DNA of 35,406 nt, from contig CABYEX010000015.1 in NCBI GenBank assembly GCA_902518075.1, positions 1-35,406 on the forward strand, written 5' to 3'. Positions 17,274-24,361 of the stretch are shown here, piece after piece. The first letter of the stretch is position 1, and each line of letters begins with the position of its first letter. Both the position numbers and the translations under genes were made by a program. The DNA comes from Halieaceae bacterium. GTDB lineage: Bacteria > Pseudomonadota > Gammaproteobacteria > Pseudomonadales > Halieaceae. Under the pieces are notes generated by a model. It did no database searches. It was given only the letters and a program-made list of their open reading frames with translations, and was not told the DNA's origin.

Positions 17274-18533
17274 GTGAAGTCAGCAGAGTCGCGAGTCGAG
17301 TCGCTGAGCCCAGTATTGTTGGGCTTGCCTATAGGCTTGATGCTGCTCAACTTATTGCTTCGGCAGGCGGATGCTTTCCCACCAGAGCTCAGCGACGAGG
17401 CCAATTGGTTAGGGCTAATGCAGCTCATGGAGGGAGGATTTGACCCTCCGGTCTCAGGACCACTGTTTGTCTATGTTGTGCAAGCGGTGTACGAGCATCT
17501 GTCCTTCCGTTTGCCTGCCATTCTCGATTCCGTCGCCATATTGGGTAGCGGTCTGACTACTGCACTCATGCTTTCGGGGTATCGGTACCATCTGCCGAAT
17601 ACAACCTTGATTAAAAGTGCTGCCATAATGCTTCTCGTTACTAGCTATTTCTTAGCGCCCGCATTAGAAGCTCGTCCCCAGCAACTGGGTATTGCACTAA
17701 CTTTCCTCATCTGCCTGCAAGTTACATCTCAACCTCAGACATCGACTGGCTGGTTGCTGGCTGCGTTACTTCCTCTAGCGTTCTGGCATGTGCTGTCCTT
17801 TTTTGTCGCGATAGCTTATCTGAGCGTTTGGAATCTGACTCTCTGGCGGCTTGGTAGCTTGAGGGGTGGAGCAATACTCCTTTGGTTCGTGCTTGCCTCA
17901 TCTCTATTAGTGTCGCTCATTGGGTCTCGTGCTTACCGCTCTCTGCTAGAAGATGTGCTCGCTAACCACTTACCTGGCAAGGTCACGCTCGCGCTGTTGA
18001 TTATCGCCTCTGTCTTGCTGGCGACCTGCTTCTGCGCAGTCCCTGTGAGGCTTTGGAGAAAAGTCAGAGCGCTGTGCCTTTCTCACATAGATGTTGTCGT
18101 GGCGATCATTTTTTTACTCAGCGTCACGGCGCTGTTTTTACAGTGGCGACTGCTGCCTAGCACGGCCTTACAGGATTACGGTGGCTCCGTGGTAATTTTT
18201 TGCGTATGGCATGCTGGCAACGTGGGGTTTTGTTTCTGTTACCTGCTAGGTCTTCAAATTTGCTTCAGAGGAGAGGTCGACGGGCTACAGGCATTCGTTA
18301 GTGGATCTCTAATACTGCTAGTCTTGGCATCTTTCGCGTTGTTTGCGTCGTTATTCTTGGCCCATGTGAACTGGATGATAAGAATCCTTTATTTTTGGGT
18401 TCCCTTTGCTGCGCCATTGAGCGCACTTGGGTTGGGAAAGTTACTTTCTCATGCCGGTAAATTCCGCCATTTCATCCTCGTTTGCCTTTTTTTGGCTAGC
18501 CTCAGTCATGTTGTTAGAATGTCAATACTTTAA
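17274..18533 (+). CDS. Polytopic membrane protein, GT-C glycosyltransferase-like
   Basis: A 419-residue, very hydrophobic protein with about ten or more membrane segments. After the first helix there is an acidic loop 'PELSDEANWLGLMQL' (about 37-51); an Asp-Glu pair here is typical of polyprenyl-phosphate-sugar-dependent GT-C enzymes (PMT/ArnT type). No named family is certain. The start is GTG at 17274 with an AGGA ribosome site about 8 bases upstream. Two 60-base lines I counted (17521 and 17641) are 53 % and 50 % GC, against 58 % in a line of the neighbouring Rieske gene (20521), which hints at a different origin. It ends 11 bases before the convergent reductase gene. Confidence 0.7.
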   Translation: MKSAESRVESLSPVLLGLPIGLMLLNLLLRQADAFPPELSDEANWLGLMQLMEGGFDPPVSGPLFVYVVQAVYEHLSFRLPAILDSVAILGSGLTTALMLSGYRYHLPNTTLIKSAAIMLLVTSYFLAPALEARPQQLGIALTFLICLQVTSQPQTSTGWLLAALLPLAFWHVLSFFVAIAYLSVWNLTLWRLGSLRGGAILLWFVLASSLLVSLIGSRAYRSLLEDVLANHLPGKVTLALLIIASVLLATCFCAVPVRLWRKVRALCLSHIDVVVAIIFLLSVTALFLQWRLLPSTALQDYGGSVVIFCVWHAGNVGFCFCYLLGLQICFRGEVDGLQAFVSGSLILLVLASFALFASLFLAHVNWMIRILYFWVPFAAPLSALGLGKLLSHAGKFRHFILVCLFLASLSHVVRMSIL

Positions 18534-18544
18534 ATCCGGGAGCC

Positions 18545-19591
18545 CTATTGCATTTTGAGGGGCGCAGTCTCATCAGCGCGGAGGTCCATGGCGACCAGAT
18601 TTTTACCGATCGTCGCGCCGCGCATCATCTCGCTATAGGCCCAGCCGGCATTGGGCAGGCCCTCGATAATGTTCTCCAAAACAGTGATCTCACCCGCCCG
18701 GACCCAATCGTGAAGCTGCTCGGAGGCCGCCGGCACTTTTTCCATGTAGGTATAGAGCAGGAAGCCTCTCATGGTGAGTTCTTTCTCCACCAGTTTCCAC
18801 ATGTTGTAAATCGGGGTTGGATTATCCTGATCGTTATAGTCGCTGATCATGCCGCAGCCAATCACACGGCCAAACGTGTTCATACATTCGAGTGCCGCGT
18901 TCAGTGTGGTGCCCCCGACATTGTCGAAATAGACGTCGACGCCCTCGGGGCAGGCTTGCGAAATGGCGGAAGCGAGATCACCGCAGGTCTTGTAATTCAA
19001 TGCTGCATCGGCGCCCAATGTTTTTGTCACCACCTCAGCCTTTTCGTCGCTGCCAACGATGCCAACGACGTTGCAGCCGCGCAATTTGGCGATCTGGGTG
19101 GCCATAGAACCGGTAGCGCCGGCTGCTGCACTAATGAGCACGGTTTCTCCCGTTTTGATCTTGCCAATTTCGTGGAGGCCGACGTACGCCGTGTGGCCTG
19201 AGCCGCCCAGCCCGCCGGAGTAGTAGGAGAGGGGTATGTCGGGCTCGGGTGACAGCTTGGAGAGCAGCACCGTATTGGCATCGCTGAGCGAATAATCCTC
19301 CCAGTAATGTAGGCCAAAAATCAGATCGCCGGCTTCAAAGCCCGCAAGGTGAGATTCAACTACCCGGGCGACCGAGGGTCCCCGAATGGCGCCGCCAAGC
19401 GGGATCGGCTCAAAGTAGTTCGCTTTGCCATCTAGCCAGCCCCGGATCGCGGCCTCCAAAGAGAAAAATAAGTTGCGGACCAGCATCTGCCCTTCACTTG
19501 GCTGGACGATAGAGCACTGGACCAAATCGAAATCTTCCGGCAACGGTATGCCTTGTGGGTGGCGTTTTAAGACGACCTGGCGGTTGAGCAT
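18545..19591 (-). CDS. Zinc-independent medium-chain NADP-dependent reductase (CurA/leukotriene B4 dehydrogenase type)
   Basis: A 348-residue MDR-superfamily enzyme without the zinc ligands of alcohol dehydrogenases. Features are 'GGAIRGPSVARVVES' in the catalytic domain, 'YSGGLGGSGHTAYVGLHEIGKIKTGE', the Rossmann loop 'AAAGATGSMATQIAKLRG' and 'DVYFDNVGGTTLNAALECM', all typical of enone/2-alkenal reductases such as curcumin reductase and prostaglandin reductase. Such enzymes reduce an alpha,beta-unsaturated ketone with NADPH. The ATG at 19591 is clear: AAGGAG lies 7 bases upstream. An in-frame start at 19630 lacks this. It is divergent from the first Rieske oxygenase with 136 bases between them, which suggests a shared control region. 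Confidence 0.92.
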   Translation of the reverse strand: MLNRQVVLKRHPQGIPLPEDFDLVQCSIVQPSEGQMLVRNLFFSLEAAIRGWLDGKANYFEPIPLGGAIRGPSVARVVESHLAGFEAGDLIFGLHYWEDYSLSDANTVLLSKLSPEPDIPLSYYSGGLGGSGHTAYVGLHEIGKIKTGETVLISAAAGATGSMATQIAKLRGCNVVGIVGSDEKAEVVTKTLGADAALNYKTCGDLASAISQACPEGVDVYFDNVGGTTLNAALECMNTFGRVIGCGMISDYNDQDNPTPIYNMWKLVEKELTMRGFLLYTYMEKVPAASEQLHDWVRAGEITVLENIIEGLPNAGWAYSEMMRGATIGKNLVAMDLRADETAPLKMQ

Positions 19592-19727
19592 TCTGTGCTC
19601 CTTGAGTGGCGTTTCAGCTGGAGTTCGCACGATGGCGCAGAGACGTTATATTGTCATGGTTGGCAGAGACGATGCCATCTCGGTGCTTCGATAATACAGT
19701 GCGTTAATAAAAAAGTGCGTCGCTAAC

Positions 19728-21101
19728 ATGAACAAACCGCAGCTCGAAATTCCCGTCCTGAACATCCCGGTCCACCCCGAGACAATGGATGGTCGAGACC
19801 CGACTTTACTGCGGGGCGATACCATTTCAGGTGATCGATACTACTCAGCAGAGTTTGCGAGCGCCGAATGGAAGCACATGTGGACCAAGATCTGGCATGT
19901 GGCGGGGCGACTGGTGGAGCTCGAGGAGCCCGGCGATTTTGTGGTGCACGACTTCATGGGGCAGTCGGTGATCTGTGCGAAGCAAGAGGATGGGTCTATT
20001 CGCGCTTTCTACAACGTCTGTCAGCATCGCGCGCTGCGACTGGTGGAGGAAAGCTCTTCGGTTAAAGACTTTCATTGTCGTTATCACGGTTGGGTGTGGG
20101 GCATCGACGGTGTGTTGAAGTCGGTGCAGGACCCCGAGAACTTCTCGCAGGGCGATCCCTGCGGAAAGCTTAAGCTCAAGGAATTGCGGTGCGACACCTG
20201 GGGCGGCTTTGTTTGGTACAGTTTCAGTGATGACAGCCCGGGGCTTATGGATTACCTGCACCCGTTACCCGAGATTTATAAAAACTATCCCATGGAGACG
20301 GCAGTCAGGATCTTTGCCCGCAAGATTCGCCTCAACACCAACTGGAAGTTCGCGTCGGTCAACTTCAGTGAGTCGTACCACACTCGCACTGCACACCCGC
20401 AGGTGCCACCGTGGATTGATCAGGACTACTGGAGCGCGCGGTCGGAGATTTGGCCCAACGGGCATGGACGGACGGTGCAGCCGATGCGCCCGAGCCTGCG
20501 CGATCGGCTACCCGAAGGCGAGCCACACCCCTTTGATGACATTCTCCGCATGTGGGATATCGACCCTGACGGCTACCCGGACTTTGAAGCCAAAGCGATT
20601 CAGGGCTGGATGGACCTCAAGGCTGCTAAGCGAAAGCATTGGAAGGAAAAGGGCTACCTGCACTACGAGCACATGAACGACGAGGAGCTCACCGACAGTC
20701 CGCACACGATTATTTTTCCGAACGTGACGATTTCTTTTCTGCCTGACAACCTGATTTTCTTTCGCACTGAGCCTGACCCAAAAGACCCCGCTAAATGCAC
20801 CTTCGACCTATGGTGCATGGCGTTCCCCGTTGAGGGGCAGGCCGAGGCCCACGGCATCATGACCCAAGGGCTGTTCCCGCTGACCGAATGCGAATCAGAA
20901 ACCCTAGATTTTGATGGCGGGCAGGGAATTCCTGAAATCGTGGACTCGATCGTGTGGCAGGACATGATGCTCTCAGAGGCGCAGCAGAATGGCTGGGAGT
21001 CGAAAGGCTTCGACGATTACTATTTGGCTGATCAGGAGTCGCGGGTGCGTTATTTTCATGAGGTGCTGAACGATTACCTCGCGGGTTGCAAAGGCGGCTA
21101 A
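19728..21101 (+). CDS. Rieske non-heme iron oxygenase alpha subunit (first copy)
   Basis: A 457-residue oxygenase. The Rieske [2Fe-2S] ligands are C98-x-H100 ('NVCQHRALRL') and C117-x2-H120 ('FHCRYHGWVWG'). The catalytic domain carries the mononuclear iron site in 'NFSESYHTRTAHPQ' with H218 and H223. This set is that of ring-hydroxylating dioxygenase/monooxygenase alpha subunits, which hydroxylate aromatic rings, steroids or similar hydrophobic substrates using electrons from a ferredoxin and reductase. Neither partner is in the window. The ATG at 19728 has no good ribosome site. Downstream are an exported SnoaL-fold protein and a second alpha subunit on the same strand. The substrate is unknown. 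Confidence 0.93.
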   Translation: MNKPQLEIPVLNIPVHPETMDGRDPTLLRGDTISGDRYYSAEFASAEWKHMWTKIWHVAGRLVELEEPGDFVVHDFMGQSVICAKQEDGSIRAFYNVCQHRALRLVEESSSVKDFHCRYHGWVWGIDGVLKSVQDPENFSQGDPCGKLKLKELRCDTWGGFVWYSFSDDSPGLMDYLHPLPEIYKNYPMETAVRIFARKIRLNTNWKFASVNFSESYHTRTAHPQVPPWIDQDYWSARSEIWPNGHGRTVQPMRPSLRDRLPEGEPHPFDDILRMWDIDPDGYPDFEAKAIQGWMDLKAAKRKHWKEKGYLHYEHMNDEELTDSPHTIIFPNVTISFLPDNLIFFRTEPDPKDPAKCTFDLWCMAFPVEGQAEAHGIMTQGLFPLTECESETLDFDGGQGIPEIVDSIVWQDMMLSEAQQNGWESKGFDDYYLADQESRVRYFHEVLNDYLAGCKGG

Positions 21102-21217
21102 CGAGCGCCTGAGGCTGATGCCGTTGCGGTAGGGTTGGTTGCTAGCCCTCCGGTGTGGGCCACAACGATTGGCGATCTCAATGAGCGTTAGAAAAAGTAT
21201 GAGGAGTATGGGCGGCA

Positions 21218-21778
21218 ATGAAACGAGCAGTATGGTTGGCCACGCTGATGTGGTGCTGGATGGGGACGATGTCTGTGCAGGCGAATGATCACGACGTGGC
21301 CGAGATGTTGGCCAAGCACGAGATTGAGTATCTCCAGAGACTCTATGCCCGAGCCACGGATCAAATCGGCACCAATGTGCCGGAGAACATCGAAGCCGGC
21401 CGAGCGGTCTACCACAGGATCTTCACTCAGGATGCCACGATTCGCGCCAGTGACCCCAGCAGCGCGGAGTTCCGGGTGGTCGGCCCCGATGAATGGGTGA
21501 AGGTGGTGGACGGCGCGCTCTCGGTATTCGATTCCACGCAGCACCTGCTGGGCACCCAGATTGTGGAGCTCGGCAGCCTGCCCGATGCCGACGGAAAAGG
21601 CGGTGAGGGCAAGATGAGTAGCTTTCTCCAAGCGTGGCACCAAGATTATGATCGTGTGATCGATATCTATTTGGGTACTTACTACAGCAAAGTCCGCTAT
21701 ACCCACGGCATCGGCTGGCAGATTTATGACATGCGTCTCGAGAAGGTGGCTGGCGAAGTCATTGATAAGCGGCCGTAA
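21218..21778 (+). CDS. Exported SnoaL/NTF2-fold protein
   Basis: A 186-residue protein with a Sec signal peptide (basic 'MKR', hydrophobic 'AVWLATLMWCWMGTM', likely cleavage after 'SVQA' at about residue 22). The mature part has the helix-then-beta layout of the SnoaL-like/NTF2 superfamily: 'EIEYLQRLYARATDQIG', a central 'DATIRAS', and a C-terminal 'YTHGIGWQIYDMRLEKVAGE'. Related folds serve as ring-hydroxylating oxygenase beta subunits, isomerases or dehydratases. The start ATG has a GAGGAG site about 12 bases upstream. It lies between two cytoplasmic Rieske alpha subunits, so its export is odd. Function is unknown. Confidence 0.78.
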   Translation: MKRAVWLATLMWCWMGTMSVQANDHDVAEMLAKHEIEYLQRLYARATDQIGTNVPENIEAGRAVYHRIFTQDATIRASDPSSAEFRVVGPDEWVKVVDGALSVFDSTQHLLGTQIVELGSLPDADGKGGEGKMSSFLQAWHQDYDRVIDIYLGTYYSKVRYTHGIGWQIYDMRLEKVAGEVIDKRP

Positions 21779-21817
21779 GGTGTCTGGACAGCAGATATTT
21801 GATTAGCTGGAGAGATA

Positions 21818-23152
21818 ATGAACGCAGCAAACCCCGTGATCCTCGAACGCGCATTGACCCGGCCACCCAAAGAGGCTGAGCTGCCGCTGCGCGGTGACTC
21901 TGTAGGCAGTGACCGCTATATCTGCGGAAGCTACTTGCAGCGCGAGTACCAAAAGGTATGGCACACCGTCTGGAATATCGGTGGGGTGGCGTATCAAATG
22001 CCGGAGCCCGGTGACTACCTCAGCACCGAGCTGGGGATCGACTCCATCATCATGGTTCGCCAGGAGGATGCTTCGGTCAAAGCGTTTTTTAATTCCTGCC
22101 CGCATCGTGGCACCCGTATCACTGAGGCAGAGGATGGGCACGTGCAGGAATTCTCTTGCCCCTATCACGGCTGGACCTTTGACCGCGCGGGGGTGGTGAC
22201 TTCAGTACCCGATGAAGAGGACTTTGCGGAGAGTCCCTGCGGTAAAGCCCGACTGAAGGAAATGCGCTGCGAGGAACGATTCGGGTTGATCTGGTACAAC
22301 TTCGATCTCGATGCGCCGACATTGGATGCCAGCCTGGGCGAGACGATTTGTCGTGAGCTCGAGTCACACCGGATCGAGGACATGCTCCGGGTGCTGGATA
22401 TGACCGCCGAGACCCGCAGTAATTGGAAGATCATCACCGATAACTTTAACGAGGCCTACCACGTCAAAGTGCTACATCCCGAGCTGATCCCCTATGTCGC
22501 GGCAGACTACGAGGATTGCCAGTTCGATTGTCTTCCTAATGGCCACAATCGCGGCTGGTTCCCATCCTTTATGCCCTCCGTTCAATACGGTAGCGATATC
22601 ATCGGCGAGCCGCTACGGAGTATGGCGGCTGCCTGGGACGTGAACAGCGATGATTACGTAGGCCGCGATACCTGGCAGCAGCTGCGGGTGGACATTCAGG
22701 CCGCCAAGCGCGAACACGGTGCGAGACAGGGCTACGTTCATTACGGCTATCGTGCGGATTACCAGCTCACGGACTATGTGATTTACAACCTGTTTCCCAA
22801 CAATGTGATTACGGTGGGCCCGGATGGCGTGCAACTGTTGCGCCCGCGCCCGCACCCGACGGATCCTACGCAGTGTCTCTTCGACCATTGGTGGTTGGTG
22901 AATCGGATCGAAGGACAAGAGATGACACCGTCGCCGGCAGGTGGGCCAGACCTGCCGGTTGTCGACGCGCCCCATGAGCATATTCAGTATGGCGAGAAGA
23001 CGCTGGGTACCACGGCCGATCAAGACCTGAGCATCGCCGAGATGCAGCAGAAAGGTCTGGCATCAGCGGGGTATCAGGGGTACTGGATGCCCAATCAAGA
23101 ACGTCGGGTGCAGGCCTTTCACGAGCACCTGAACGATCTGATGTCCGACTGA
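21818..23152 (+). CDS. Rieske non-heme iron oxygenase alpha subunit (second copy)
   Basis: A 444-residue oxygenase paralogous to the one at 19728 but clearly diverged. Rieske ligands are C94-x-H96 ('NSCPHRGTRI') and C114-x2-H117 ('FSCPYHGWTFDRAG'). The catalytic iron motif is 'DNFNEAYHVKVLHPE' with D208, N209, H215 and H220. Both copies share features such as 'ESPCGKARLKEMRC' / 'GDPCGKLKLKELRC' just after the Rieske domain. GGAGA lies 7 bases before the ATG. The gene is 39 bases after the exported SnoaL gene and 60 bases before the tandem SnoaL gene; one operon is likely. No ferredoxin or reductase is nearby. Confidence 0.93.
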   Translation: MNAANPVILERALTRPPKEAELPLRGDSVGSDRYICGSYLQREYQKVWHTVWNIGGVAYQMPEPGDYLSTELGIDSIIMVRQEDASVKAFFNSCPHRGTRITEAEDGHVQEFSCPYHGWTFDRAGVVTSVPDEEDFAESPCGKARLKEMRCEERFGLIWYNFDLDAPTLDASLGETICRELESHRIEDMLRVLDMTAETRSNWKIITDNFNEAYHVKVLHPELIPYVAADYEDCQFDCLPNGHNRGWFPSFMPSVQYGSDIIGEPLRSMAAAWDVNSDDYVGRDTWQQLRVDIQAAKREHGARQGYVHYGYRADYQLTDYVIYNLFPNNVITVGPDGVQLLRPRPHPTDPTQCLFDHWWLVNRIEGQEMTPSPAGGPDLPVVDAPHEHIQYGEKTLGTTADQDLSIAEMQQKGLASAGYQGYWMPNQERRVQAFHEHLNDLMSD

Positions 23153-23212
23153 CAATGTCGCAGCGGTCCCCGTCTTGCAGCATTGTCGCTGTTTTCCGTT
23201 GAGTCGCAATAG

Positions 23213-24331
23213 ATGATGAGTCCTCAAGCTGGTGACGCTGCCGATTGGGGCCCGGGGGCGGGCGCGTGGGAGGCGTGGTCTCGCACCGTGATACAAAATC
23301 GTCTCGCGCAACACGCGCGGGGTATCGATCGGGCAGACGAGGCTCTTCTGCATGAGGCCTATCAGGGCGACGGCACAGTTGATTATGGTTCACTAAAAGG
23401 CTCGGCGGCGGAGTTTGCGGCAGCGATTGCGGCGATGCACGACGGCGCGCCCATGTCCTCGCACCGTACCAGCAATATTTGGATCGTGATTGGAGGTCAC
23501 AGTGCCATGAGCGAAAGCTATGTGATGGCCTGGGTGACCCTGCCTACCGACGGTGATTCCCAGCCGCACCTGGTAGGGGGCCGGTACCTCGATCGGCATA
23601 GCTACAAGCACGATAACTGGCGCATGCAACACCGGCACTACGTGCTGGACTGGATTACCCAATTTCCCTCACCCCAGCCCGCAGCGGCCCGACCGGCGTT
23701 TGCGCCCCAGACTTTCGGTCCTCAGGGAGCGCACTTCCCGTGGGACGCGGGCAGTGCTCTGATGGCAGCACATGCAAGCTCAAACACACCGATGAAGGAG
23801 AGTGCTCCGATGGATCAAACCCAAGCGCTTGAAGAAGTGATCGCACAACAGGCGATAGTAGAACTGGGCTGTCGTTACGCGCGCGGCGTTGACCGGGGTG
23901 ACCCCGAGATCATCCGTTCTGCGTTTCACGATGATGCCGCTATTGTGTCCGGTGCCTTCAACGGCCCTGCTGTGGAGTTTGCCACTGCGATTGGCGAGCT
24001 GCTCGATGAGACTTCGGTACGGGTTGCCCACACGGTGACGAATCACTGGATCGACATTGATGGGGACCATGCGGTGGGAGAGAGTTACGTAGTTGCTTTT
24101 CAGGGCACCAAAGGTGACTCGCCTCAGGATGTGATGACGGGCGGGCGTTATATCGATCGTTATGAGCGCCGAAGTGATGAGTGGAAGATCAGCCACAGGA
24201 CCTTTGTCATGGATTGGACGACCTCTGCCGATTCCAAAGACCTGATGGGGTTGGGCATGTTCGAGGACATGGTGAAGGGCGAGCGGGGTAAAGGTGACCC
24301 GGTTTACGCGTTTTGGCAGGCGGCGGTCTAG
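23213..24331 (+). CDS. Tandem SnoaL-like double-domain protein
   Basis: A 372-residue cytoplasmic protein made of two copies of a SnoaL_4-type domain. Copy 1 (about 26-147) and copy 2 (about 208-335) repeat the same landmarks: 'HARGIDRAD'/'YARGVDRGD', 'SAAEFAAAI'/'PAVEFATAI', 'SHRTSNIWI'/'AHTVTNHWI', 'SESYVMAW'/'GESYVVAF', 'GGRYLDRH'/'GGRYIDRY' and 'HYVLDW'/'TFVMDW'. A Pro/Ala-rich linker (about 150-200) joins them. SnoaL-like proteins act as oxygenase beta subunits or hydratases/isomerases. Tandem ATGs at 23213 and 23216 both fit; no strong ribosome site is seen. An internal ribosome site in the linker could give the second domain alone. It lies directly after the second Rieske gene. Confidence 0.85.
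   Translation: MMSPQAGDAADWGPGAGAWEAWSRTVIQNRLAQHARGIDRADEALLHEAYQGDGTVDYGSLKGSAAEFAAAIAAMHDGAPMSSHRTSNIWIVIGGHSAMSESYVMAWVTLPTDGDSQPHLVGGRYLDRHSYKHDNWRMQHRHYVLDWITQFPSPQPAAARPAFAPQTFGPQGAHFPWDAGSALMAAHASSNTPMKESAPMDQTQALEEVIAQQAIVELGCRYARGVDRGDPEIIRSAFHDDAAIVSGAFNGPAVEFATAIGELLDETSVRVAHTVTNHWIDIDGDHAVGESYVVAFQGTKGDSPQDVMTGGRYIDRYERRSDEWKISHRTFVMDWTTSADSKDLMGLGMFEDMVKGERGKGDPVYAFWQAAV
23795..23812 (+). promoter_or_regulatory. Internal ribosome-binding site and ATG between the two SnoaL domains
   Basis: Inside the tandem SnoaL gene, AAGGAG (23795-23800) is followed after 9 bases by an in-frame ATG (23810-23812, residue 200 of the long form). It is a better initiation signal than that of the full-length gene. 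From here a protein of about 173 residues containing only the second SnoaL domain could be made. It may be a relic of two separate genes that fused. Confidence 0.5.
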
Positions 24332-24361
24332 TCATCTCTTCTTTTAGCTGTGGTGAATACC

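Noticed and set aside
17012..17428. A 138-codon open frame on the minus strand downstream of tRNA-Arg
   Set aside because: It is partly opposite the GT-C-like gene. Composition is low-complexity Ser-rich and no family or ribosome site supports it.
16963..18540. Genomic island or prophage next to the tRNA
   Set aside because: No integrase, phage or transposase gene is present, and only one gene lies here; kept only as a possible trace.
18548..19201. A 217-codon open frame on the plus strand
   Set aside because: It is the complement of the well-supported reductase gene with no recognisable domain.
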